Source: Pseudomonas mosselii
GTDB taxonomy: Bacteria > Pseudomonadota > Gammaproteobacteria > Pseudomonadales > Pseudomonadaceae
Reading direction: 5' to 3'
Assembly: GCF_005796105.1 (NCBI RefSeq)
Contig: NZ_VAUO01000019.1
Coordinates: 1 to 49,949 of the forward strand
DNA: 49,949 nucleotides
In this document: one piece after another, positions 43,089 through 49,949 of the stretch
Layout: every line of letters starts with the position of its first letter
Position numbering within the stretch: position 1 is the first letter of the stretch
The notes under the pieces: generated by a model
Databases searched by the model: none
The model's input: the letters and a program-made list of their open reading frames with translations, nothing else
What the model was told of the DNA's origin: nothing
Translations under genes and position numbers: made by a program

Positions 43089-44197
43089 TGGGCGTCGACC
43101 CAGTACTGGCCATCCAGGCCAACGTTGAGCATCTGGTTGATCTGGACCATGGTCGCCTGCGGATCGAGGTCCTTGAAGCGCTCAGGATGTACCCAGCGCG
43201 CCATGGCTTCGATGGCCAGTATGTTGAACGGCGAATTGTAGAAGTCATGCCACAGGCCATGGGCCTGGCCAGCCTGGATCGGCCGCAGCGGCGCGAACTC
43301 TGGCCGCGCGGTGATTTTCGCCAGGCTCTGGCGCGCAGTGTCCTGCGACACGCCAGCCCCCAACAGCACGCCCGGTGCGCGGTTGCCGGTGGCGATGTAC
43401 ACGTCCGGATCGGCCTTGAGTACGTACTCCACGCTCACATCGCCCAACGCCCCCGGCACCACGTCGGCACCAATGTTATGCCCGCCCACTGCCGTCACCA
43501 CACTGCCCAACCCGCTCTTGCCGGTGGTATGCCCCGGCGCCTGCCAGACACCCGCCAACAGTTCGAGGAAGACCTTCGGCCGCTGGCTATCGGGCAGCCC
43601 TGCCACCTGGTCGGTGACGCGCTTGAGGTGCTGGTCATACAGGCTCAGGTACTGCTCGGCCTGCTGCTCACGCCCGAGCAACTGGCCCAATGCGCGCATG
43701 CTCACCCGGGTGTTTTCGATTGGGTGCACACGGAAATCGATGAACAACACCGGCACCCCGGCCTTGGCCAGCAAGTCGGCCACCGGGCTGTGCTGGGTCG
43801 GGCCTTCACCGGCGATGCTGAAGATCGCCAGGTCCGGCTTGAGGGCCAGGATCTGCTCGGCGCTGACGCTCTGCTCGGAGGCCTGGCCGATCAGCGGCAA
43901 CTGGCTGACCTGTGGATAACGCTTGGCGTAGACCGAGTAGGTGTGTGGGTCGAGCAGACGCATGTCGTTCTGCCAGCCAACCACGCGCTGGAACGGGTTG
44001 TCGCGGTCGAGCAGCGCCAGGGCGAAGAACAGCCGGCCCTCGCCGAGCACGATGCGCTGCGGGGCGTGGTCCATCTCGACCTTGCGCCCGAGCACATCGG
44101 TGACTTCGACGGCGCCAGCACTTGGCGCGAAGCCCAGCCAGGCGCCCAACAACAGCAAGGCAGCCAAGCGCCGCCAGGATCGGGTAATGGTGAACAT
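43085..44197 (-). CDS. Periplasmic iron-siderophore-type binding protein
   Basis: This 370-residue substrate-binding protein delivers its ligand to the permease behind it. It has a signal peptide (about 1-30, ending SAGA) and a type III binding-protein fold (VEVTDVLGRKVEMDHAPQRIVLG, LLAKAGVPVLFIDF, LKADPDVYIATG). It is longer than the typical 300-residue FecB. ATG at 44197 has GAGGA upstream; the frame extends to 44230 without a ribosome site. It is the first gene of the operon. No cobalamin riboswitch or clear Fur box was found in the 175-bp gap upstream, so iron or haem is only the default guess for the ligand. Confidence 0.85.
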   Translation of the reverse strand: MFTITRSWRRLAALLLLGAWLGFAPSAGAVEVTDVLGRKVEMDHAPQRIVLGEGRLFFALALLDRDNPFQRVVGWQNDMRLLDPHTYSVYAKRYPQVSQLPLIGQASEQSVSAEQILALKPDLAIFSIAGEGPTQHSPVADLLAKAGVPVLFIDFRVHPIENTRVSMRALGQLLGREQQAEQYLSLYDQHLKRVTDQVAGLPDSQRPKVFLELLAGVWQAPGHTTGKSGLGSVVTAVGGHNIGADVVPGALGDVSVEYVLKADPDVYIATGNRAPGVLLGAGVSQDTARQSLAKITARPEFAPLRPIQAGQAHGLWHDFYNSPFNILAIEAMARWVHPERFKDLDPQATMVQINQMLNVGLDGQYWVDAQ

Positions 44198-44372
44198 GGG
44201 GGGTATCCTCTGGAAGAGAATTGGTCGCATTTGACCGCGGCATTTTAGTCAGCCGCCCTCCCCTGGCTGTGTGCGCAAATGTCACACGCCGGGCACAAAC
44301 CATTACAAGCTTTCATCTTGCGCGCGCACGCACGGCGCAACGCCATGCGACCGCCAGGCCGCGCTGTCGGCC

Positions 44373-44963
44373 TCAGCCGAGCAGCGCCCTGAGCGCCCGA
44401 CAATCGGCCGCATGCCAGTCGGTCAGCTCCGGCCAGGGGTTGTCCGGCAGGTTCACCAGTACGGTACGCGCACCAGCAGCCCGCCCGCAGTCGAGGTCGA
44501 AGCGGTAGTCGCCGACCATCACCATGTCACTCGGGCTCACCCCCCACGCCTGGGCGATTTGCAACAGCCCATCGGGGTTCGGTTTCGGCGCCGCTTCGTC
44601 GCGCCCGAGGACCTGCGCCTGCGCGAAGCAATCGGCCAGGCCGATGGCCTGCAGGGTGACGTGCGCCAGCTCGCGGGCATTGCGCGTCAGGATCGCCAGT
44701 TGGCAACCGCGCGCCGCCAGTTCGCGCACCAGTTCCACCGCCCCTACGGCCGCCTGCGAGGCAAGCGCCAAGTCGCGCTCATGCTCCAGCAGCCACGCAT
44801 GCTTGGCCGCCGCCTCATCCACCGGCAACGCCGCCAGATGGGTGAGGATATCGTCCTCGGCGGGGATCCCCAGCGCACGGCGGATGGCGGCAAAATCATG
44901 CACGGCCACGGTCAGGGTGCCGTCCATGTCGAACACCCAATGACGTATTGCGGCCAGATTCAT
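44373..44963 (-). CDS. HAD-family phosphatase
   Basis: This 196-residue haloacid-dehalogenase hydrolase has motif I VFDMDGTL at 10-17, motif II ILTRNA near 104, the Lys of motif III in AAPKPNPDG near 135 and motif IV MVMVGDYRFDLD near 156. It resembles phosphoglycolate phosphatase-type enzymes. ATG at 44963 overlaps the tesB stop by 4 bp. Substrate is unknown. Confidence 0.88.
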   Translation of the reverse strand: MNLAAIRHWVFDMDGTLTVAVHDFAAIRRALGIPAEDDILTHLAALPVDEAAAKHAWLLEHERDLALASQAAVGAVELVRELAARGCQLAILTRNARELAHVTLQAIGLADCFAQAQVLGRDEAAPKPNPDGLLQIAQAWGVSPSDMVMVGDYRFDLDCGRAAGARTVLVNLPDNPWPELTDWHAADCRALRALLG

Positions 44964-45829
44964 GCCCAGTCCTTGCGGTGGCGGATCAGCCCTTCCTGGG
45001 TCGACGAGGCGACCAACTGGCCGGCGCGATTGAAGATGCTGCCACGGCAGAAACCACGTGCGTTGCCGGCCCACGGGCTGTCGGTGGCATACAGCAGCCA
45101 GTCGTCGGCGCGCAGGTCGCGGTGGAACCACAGCGCGTGGTCGAGGCTGGCGACCTGCATGTCCTTCTGCCACACCGACTTGCCGTGCGGCAGCAGCGAG
45201 GTGGTCAGCAGGCCGAAGTCCGAGGCATAGGCCAGCAGGTACTTGTGCAGCGCCGGAATGTCCGCGAGGTTGCCGTCGGCGCGGAACCACACGTACTTGA
45301 CCGGATCGCCCGGCTTGGGGTCGAACGGGTCACGTTCGGTCACCGGGCGGATTTCGATGGGCTTGGCGCACAGCACCTTGTCGCGGATGCGCTCGGGCAG
45401 CTTGTCGGCCATCGCGCGCGCCAGTTCCACTTCGCTGGGCAGGTTTTCCGGGCCCACCACCGCAGGCATCGGCACCTGATGCTCGTAGCCTTGTTCGTCG
45501 TACTGGAACGACGCGCTGCAAGTGAAGATCGGCTGGCCTTTCTGGATCGCCGTGACGCGCCGGGTGCTGAAACTGCCGCCATCACGCACGCGGTCCACCG
45601 AGTAGACCACCGGCATGCTCGCATCGCCCGGACGCAGGAAGTAGCCGTGCAGCGAATGTACGTGGCGGGCGTCTTCGACCGTCTGGCTGGCCGCCGACAG
45701 CGACTGGCCAAGCACCTGGCCGCCATACAACTGGCGGAAACCCAGGTCTTGGCTGCGGCCACGGAACAGGTTTTCCTCAATCGGTTCGAGGCTCAACAGG
45801 TCGACGAGGTCGTCCAGCACATGACTCAT
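44960..45829 (-). CDS. tesB: Acyl-CoA thioesterase II
   Basis: This 289-residue double-hotdog thioesterase hydrolyses acyl-CoA to free fatty acid and CoA. Visible blocks are FRGRSQDLGFRQLYGGQVLGQ near 29, HSLHGYFLRPGDASMPVVY near 64, ASLDHALWFHRDLRADDWLLY near 227 with the catalytic Asp, and GLIRHRKDWA at the end. ATG 45829 has AGGAGA 7 bases upstream. It is cotranscribed with the HAD gene. Confidence 0.93.
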   Translation of the reverse strand: MSHVLDDLVDLLSLEPIEENLFRGRSQDLGFRQLYGGQVLGQSLSAASQTVEDARHVHSLHGYFLRPGDASMPVVYSVDRVRDGGSFSTRRVTAIQKGQPIFTCSASFQYDEQGYEHQVPMPAVVGPENLPSEVELARAMADKLPERIRDKVLCAKPIEIRPVTERDPFDPKPGDPVKYVWFRADGNLADIPALHKYLLAYASDFGLLTTSLLPHGKSVWQKDMQVASLDHALWFHRDLRADDWLLYATDSPWAGNARGFCRGSIFNRAGQLVASSTQEGLIRHRKDWA

Positions 45830-45916
45830 GAAAGCTTCTCCTGGCAAGGCAATACGCGCGGTGATGCCGGCAGATGATACAGGGTTTGTCAGCGTCGCCG
45901 TCCAGGGGCATACCGG

Positions 45917-46486
45917 TCATCCGCGCAGGGTGCTTTCCCAGCGTGGGCGGTCGATGCGGTACAGCACATGGCGGCGCAGGGGATGGCCTTGCGCTAGGTT
46001 GGGGTGCTCGAAGCTGCCCTCGACATCCTGCTGCATGCCGATGGCCTGCATGACCTTCTGCGAAGGCAAATTGCCTTCGGCGGTGAACGACACCACCTCC
46101 TCCAAGCGCAACTGGGCGAACGCACAACGCAGGCAGGTCCACGCCGCCTCGCTGGCAAAACCCAACCCCCAGTGGCGCCGGGCCAGGCGCCAGCCGATCT
46201 CCACTGCCGGTGCGAAGGGTGCGTCGAAGTTGACCTTGAGCAGCCCGGTCATGCCGATGAACGCCCCGCTGTCCTTGCGCTCCAGGGCCCACAGGCCGTA
46301 GCCGAATTCATTGAAATGGCCGCGGATACGGCCCATCAGCGCGGCAGTCTCCAGGCGCGTCATGGGCGCGGGGAAATAGCGCATCACCTGTGGGTCGGCG
46401 CACAGCGCGGCGAACTCGCGCAGGTCGTCGTCATGCCACTGACGCAGCACCAGGCGCGCACTTTCCAGGTGGAGGATCGGGGTCAT
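45917..46486 (-). CDS. GNAT acetyltransferase (RimJ/RimL type)
   Basis: This 189-residue N-acetyltransferase has the RimJ-like start TPILHLESARLVLRQW and a CoA-binding region EIGWRLARRHWGLGFASEAA near 98-117. Partner or substrate is unknown. ATG 46486 has GGAG 6 bases upstream; the frame upstream to 46546 is open but shows no site. It precedes tesB by 87 bp on the same strand. Confidence 0.88.
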   Translation of the reverse strand: MTPILHLESARLVLRQWHDDDLREFAALCADPQVMRYFPAPMTRLETAALMGRIRGHFNEFGYGLWALERKDSGAFIGMTGLLKVNFDAPFAPAVEIGWRLARRHWGLGFASEAAWTCLRCAFAQLRLEEVVSFTAEGNLPSQKVMQAIGMQQDVEGSFEHPNLAQGHPLRRHVLYRIDRPRWESTLRG

Positions 46487-46670
46487 CACGGGCTCCGAAT
46501 GGGCGGTCTTCCAGTCTACAGCGTAGGCCCATGAAGGAAATTTCACCGTCGCGTGTCAGGCGCTGATGCTTTTTTCACATCGGTTTCACCGCCCTCCGAC
46601 GGGCACCTGCCGAGAATGCCGGCAAACACAGCGGCCATACGTCGACGCCGCACTGCCATCGGAGTGACAC

Positions 46671-47357
46671 ATGTTTTCCAACACCCTGGACAACCTGGCC
46701 CGCCAGGCCCGCCCCCAGCGACGCCGCACTTCGCGCCGGATGCGCAGCGTCGCCCTTGGCGTGCTGATCGTGCTGGCCGCGTTGGCCGTCTGGCTAGCGA
46801 CGAGGACTCACATCGTGGACCTTGGCAATGAACAACAGTTGAGCAAAAGCGGCCTGCTACAAGCCTGGAAGGACGGTGCCGTGCTGGTCATGATTCGGCA
46901 TGCCGAACGCTGCGACAGCGCACCCGGGCCGTGCCTGGGCGACAAGAGCGGCATCACCGTGGCAGGCAGCGAAGCCGCCGCACGGGTGGGCCTGGGCTTG
47001 CAGCGCCTGGGGCTGGCCGAAACCGATGTATTCAGCAGCCCACGCCTGCGCACCCGGCAGACCGCGCACTTCTTGCTCGGCCAGGAGGCAGCGAGCCAGG
47101 ACTGGCTGAAGACCTGTGATCCGCAGTTCGCCACCGAGGCCCTGGCGCACAAACGCCCTGGGCACAATCTGGTACTGGTGACCCACAACGGCTGCATCGA
47201 CTTTTTCCAGCGCCAGCAGCGGGTGCCGGGGGGCGAGCGTGCCAGCGACTACGCCAGCGCGCTGTTCGTGTCGGTGGACGGCAACGGCAAGGCACGCATC
47301 CTCGGGCGCATGAACGAGCCGCAATGGCAACGGGTACTGGCATCGACCGCGCAATGA
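46671..47357 (+). CDS. Membrane-anchored histidine phosphatase
   Basis: This 228-residue histidine-phosphatase-superfamily protein has a basic N-terminus and one membrane segment (about 25-44), placing the catalytic domain in the periplasm. The phospho-acceptor motif is MIRHAER near 75, with SSPRLRTRQTA near 122 and the second His in VTHNGC near 172. It resembles the LPS core heptose phosphatase branch (PmrG/Ais), but the substrate cannot be told from sequence. GGAG lies 6 bases before ATG. Confidence 0.82.
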   Translation: MFSNTLDNLARQARPQRRRTSRRMRSVALGVLIVLAALAVWLATRTHIVDLGNEQQLSKSGLLQAWKDGAVLVMIRHAERCDSAPGPCLGDKSGITVAGSEAAARVGLGLQRLGLAETDVFSSPRLRTRQTAHFLLGQEAASQDWLKTCDPQFATEALAHKRPGHNLVLVTHNGCIDFFQRQQRVPGGERASDYASALFVSVDGNGKARILGRMNEPQWQRVLASTAQ

Positions 47358-47390
47358 TCCAAGCGATGCCACTGACTAAGCGGGCTCTTT

Positions 47391-47475
47391 CAGGAGCGGG
47401 CTTGCCCGGCGAACACCGGCGCAGCCGGTTCCATCCACCGCGTCGCTTGCTTCGTGGCTAAAGCCGCGTCCACAG
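47391..47475. repeat. REP-type palindrome
   Basis: CAGGAGCGGGCTTGCCCGGC and the following GAACACCGGCGCAGCCGGTT repeat the REP core seen elsewhere in the window, in the gap between the phosphatase and the deacetylase-like gene. Confidence 0.7.
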
Positions 47476-47534
47476 GGGAAGACAGGCCCAGCACAGCTGG
47501 CATAATCGGCGCAGGCCCTCACCAAGACCTCGCC

Positions 47535-48449
47535 ATGCCCCTGCCGCTGATCTACCACGACGACTACAGCCCCGAGTTCCCGCCCGACCACCGCTTCCCG
47601 ATGGACAAGTTCCGTCTGCTGCGCGACTACCTGGTGGACAGCGGGCTAACCACCGACGCGGCGCTGCTGCGCCCCGAGATCTGTCCCAACGACATTCTCG
47701 CCCTGGCCCACGACCGCGACTACATCGAGCGCTACATGCACGGCGAACTGTCCCGCGAGGACCAGCGCCGGCTGGGCCTGCCCTGGAGCGAGGCGCTGGC
47801 CCGGCGCACGGTGCGCGCCGTCGGCGGCTCGCTGCTGAGCGCAGAAATGGCACTGCGCGATGGCATCGCCTGTCACCTGGCCGGCGGCACCCACCATGCC
47901 CATTACGATCACCCAGCCGGCTTCTGCATCTTCAACGACCTGGCGGTGATCAGCCGCTACCTGCTTGAAGCCGGTCGGGTGCAACGGGTACTGATCTTCG
48001 ACTGCGACGTGCACCAAGGCGACGGCACCGCACGCATCCTGCACGACACGCCGGAGGCGATCACCGTATCGCTGCACTGCGAGCAGAACTTCCCGGCGCG
48101 CAAGGCGCAGAGCGACTGGGACATCCCCCTGCCCCGCGGCATGCATGACGCGGCCTACCTCAAGGTGGTCGAAGACGCGCTGAACTACCTGCTGCCGCTG
48201 TACCAGCCGGACCTGGTGCTTTACGACGCCGGCGTCGATGTACACAAGGACGATGCTCTCGGCTACCTGCAACTGACCGATGAGGGCCTGGCCGCCCGCG
48301 ACGAGCATGTACTGCGCCAATGTCTGGGCCGGGACATCCCGGTGGTCGGCGTGATCGGTGGCGGCTACAGCAAGGACCGCGTGGCACTGGCCCGGCGCCA
48401 CGGCATCCTGCACCACAGCGCCGCCAAGGTGCTCGGTTGTGCACAATGA
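47535..48449 (+). CDS. Histone-deacetylase-family amidohydrolase
   Basis: This 304-residue zinc amidohydrolase is of the class of bacterial HDAC-like/acetylpolyamine deacetylases. The motifs are GGTHHAHYDHPAGFCIFNDLAV near 121-142 (catalytic His pair), FDCDVHQGDGTA near 155-166 (zinc Asp and His) and LYDAGVDVHKDDALG near 230 (second zinc Asp). ATG at 47535 was chosen because homology begins at PLPLIYHDDYSPEF; the longer frame lacks a site. Substrate is unknown; length and motifs are normal. Confidence 0.9.
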   Translation: MPLPLIYHDDYSPEFPPDHRFPMDKFRLLRDYLVDSGLTTDAALLRPEICPNDILALAHDRDYIERYMHGELSREDQRRLGLPWSEALARRTVRAVGGSLLSAEMALRDGIACHLAGGTHHAHYDHPAGFCIFNDLAVISRYLLEAGRVQRVLIFDCDVHQGDGTARILHDTPEAITVSLHCEQNFPARKAQSDWDIPLPRGMHDAAYLKVVEDALNYLLPLYQPDLVLYDAGVDVHKDDALGYLQLTDEGLAARDEHVLRQCLGRDIPVVGVIGGGYSKDRVALARRHGILHHSAAKVLGCAQ

Positions 48450-48598
48450 CTGTGGAACCGCCTGTGGATAACCTGCGGGAAAGCCGCTCCAGCCCTTTAA
48501 CGGCCTGACCTGCAAGAACCTGGTTATTTTTTGCACAGTGTTTCCAGGTGCTGCGCTGGGGTAGAATGCGCGACCTTTTCCACAGCCTGCTGCCCACC

Positions 48599-49840
48599 AT
48601 GACCGATTCCCGCTCCCCTGCTCGCCCTCCCGTTGCCGTGATCGGTGGCGGCCCCGCCGGTCTGATGGCAGCCGAGGCCCTGGCACAGCGCGGGGTGGCC
48701 GTGGAGGTATTCGACGCCATGCCATCGGTGGGCCGCAAGTTTCTGTTGGCCGGGGTCGGCGGCATGAACATCACTCACGCCGAGCCCTACCCCGCGTTCG
48801 TGGCCCGCTACGGCCAGCGCCAGGGCGAGATCCACGCGCTGTTGCAAGGCTTCGATGCCGACGCCCTGCGCCAGTGGATTCACGGCCTGGGCATCGAAAC
48901 CTTCGTCGGCACCTCCGGTCGGGTATTCCCCCGCGACATGAAGGCCGCGCCACTGTTGCGCGCCTGGCTCAAGCGCCTGCGTGAGGCCGGCGTGGTTATC
49001 CACACCCGTCACCGCTGGCAGGGCTGGAACGCCGACGGGACCTTGCGGATCACTTATCCACAGGGCGAACAGCGCGTCGCGGCCAGCGCCGTGATCCTGG
49101 CCCTGGGCGGCGGCAGCTGGGCGCGCCTGGGCTCGGACGGCGCCTGGGTGCCACTGCTGGGCACGCAGGGTGTGGATATCTCGCCATTGCAGGCCAGTAA
49201 CTGTGGCTTCGAGGTGCAAGGTTGGAGCACGCTGCTCAAGGACAAGTTTGCCGGCGCGCCAGTGAAGAACATTGCCCTGAGCGTGCCCGGCGCTACGCCG
49301 CGCAAGGGTGAATTCATCCTTACCACCCAAGGCGTGGAAGGCAGCTTGGTGTATGCCTGGTCGGCGGCGCTGCGCGAGGCGATCAACCGCGACGCACGCG
49401 CCACCCTGCTGCTCGACCTGTTGCCTGACCGGCCTGTGGACAACATCGTCCAAGCCCTGGCCAAGCCCCGGGGGTCACGCTCGATGGCCAAGCACCTGCA
49501 AGGCCAACTGGGCCTCGACGGCGTCAAGGCCGCGCTGCTGCGCGAATTGACCGACCCAGCGACGTTCGCCGACCCTGCGCGCCTGGCGGCCGCGATCAAG
49601 GCCCTGCCAATCGAGCTGGTGCGCGCACGGCCGTTGGACGAGGCGATCAGCAGTGCCGGTGGGGTGTGTTTCGAGGGGCTGGACGAGGGGTTGATGCTAC
49701 GCGGGATGCCGGGGGTGTTCTGCGCCGGCGAGATGCTCGACTGGGAGGCGCCGACCGGGGGTTATCTGCTGACGGCGTGCTTTGCCAGCGGCTTGAAAGC
49801 TGGCCAAGCTGCGGCAGACTGGCTGACCCGCACCCGTTAG
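48599..49840 (+). CDS. BaiN/HI0933-type FAD flavoprotein (TIGR03862 group)
   Basis: This 413-residue FAD-binding protein is of the HI0933 family, with the short variant known as TIGR03862. It has the dinucleotide fold VIGGGPAGLMAAEAL near 14, the family block VGRKFLLAGVGGMNITHAE near 44-62, the FVGTSGRVFPRDMKAAPLLRAWL stretch and the C-terminal PGVFCAGEMLDWEAPTGGYLLTACFASG that closes over FAD. A role as oxidoreductase of unknown substrate is all that is known. ATG 48599 matches the family start; no strong ribosome site is visible. Confidence 0.9.
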   Translation: MTDSRSPARPPVAVIGGGPAGLMAAEALAQRGVAVEVFDAMPSVGRKFLLAGVGGMNITHAEPYPAFVARYGQRQGEIHALLQGFDADALRQWIHGLGIETFVGTSGRVFPRDMKAAPLLRAWLKRLREAGVVIHTRHRWQGWNADGTLRITYPQGEQRVAASAVILALGGGSWARLGSDGAWVPLLGTQGVDISPLQASNCGFEVQGWSTLLKDKFAGAPVKNIALSVPGATPRKGEFILTTQGVEGSLVYAWSAALREAINRDARATLLLDLLPDRPVDNIVQALAKPRGSRSMAKHLQGQLGLDGVKAALLRELTDPATFADPARLAAAIKALPIELVRARPLDEAISSAGGVCFEGLDEGLMLRGMPGVFCAGEMLDWEAPTGGYLLTACFASGLKAGQAAADWLTRTR

Positions 49841-49859
49841 GATTCAGGCGTTGCATAGC

Positions 49860-49949
49860 CCTGTGGAAGCGGGCTTGCCGGAGTGCCGGAACACCGCGAA
49901 GCAGGCGACTCGGTGGATGGCACCGGCTGCGCCGGTGTTCGCGGCACAA
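49860..49949. repeat. REP-type palindrome at the window end
   Basis: GTGGAAGCGGGCTTGCCGGA through CACCGGCTGCGCCGGTGTTC matches the REP core of the long repeats. It continues past the edge of the window. Confidence 0.7.

Noticed and set aside
42205..43260. 351-codon frame overlapping the FecCD permease on the same strand
   Set aside because: Off-frame reading of the permease; composition and lack of motif mark it as a shadow.
44198..44372. Possible cobalamin riboswitch or Fur box before the ABC operon
   Set aside because: No B12-box or convincing Fur dyad could be read in this gap.

Overview
The window looks like chromosomal DNA of a Pseudomonas putida-group bacterium. It is GC-rich and scattered with REP-type palindromes built on GCGGGCAAGCCCGCTCCCAC, which are typical of that group. 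The right half is ordinary Pseudomonas core or flexible chromosome; the left half (about 1-26.4 kb) is an accessory, defence-bearing genomic island. No rRNA, tRNA or CRISPR array was seen. Everything here comes from reading the sequence and recognising families; no database search was run.

Left island, part 1 (1-14.5 kb, all minus strand): a complete class 1 DISARM anti-phage operon in the order drmD (SNF2 helicase), drmMI (adenine methylase), a 109-residue unrecognised gene, drmA (helicase), drmB (DUF1998), drmC (phospholipase D fold), then vsr. Consecutive genes overlap by 4-8 bp or lie a few bases apart, so they are probably translationally coupled. vsr is cut after 79 codons by what looks like the end of an insertion sequence at the window edge. 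Part 2 (15.4-20.0 kb, plus strand): a plasmid/ICE-like set (glycine-rich zinc-ribbon protein, DUF932 protein, YqaJ-type nuclease, putative Gp3-like metal-binding protein, RadC-like JAMM protein, two small proteins) with a hairpin in most of the gaps. Part 3 (20.0-21.7 kb): an XRE repressor diverging from an AT-richer pair of unknown genes (a membrane-type and an exported protein), with two perfect CAACC-N5-GGTTG dyads between them and a strong terminator behind. Part 4 (21.8-26.3 kb): an IS5-family fossil, a YagK/YfjJ (inovirus Gp2-like) protein, an AlpA-type regulator, a winged-helix-like protein, a divergent coiled-coil protein and a decayed second copy of the glycine-rich gene. The island ends against mrr (type IV restriction), whose C-terminal tail appears to be rewritten by the junction.

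Right half (27.5-49.9 kb): a TonB-dependent siderophore receptor with a possible Fur site, an exported alpha/beta hydrolase, a GABA-type amino-acid permease, and a sugar-acid region (GudP-like transporter, 2-hydroxyacid dehydrogenase, LysR regulator, glucarate dehydratase gudD with a second MFS transporter, and a divergent GntR/FCD regulator with two matching TTGTAYGACAA operators). These are followed by a FecBCD-type iron/siderophore ABC operon, a HAD phosphatase coupled to tesB, a GNAT acetyltransferase, a histidine phosphatase, a histone-deacetylase-family amidohydrolase and a BaiN/HI0933-type flavoprotein. Three copies of a roughly 250 bp REP-containing repeat sit in the gaps of this half.

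Taken together, the island carries two layers of DNA-directed defence (DISARM and Mrr) beside plasmid-like maintenance genes. The best candidates for undescribed biology are the extra DISARM gene, the vsr partner, and the XRE-controlled gene pair.
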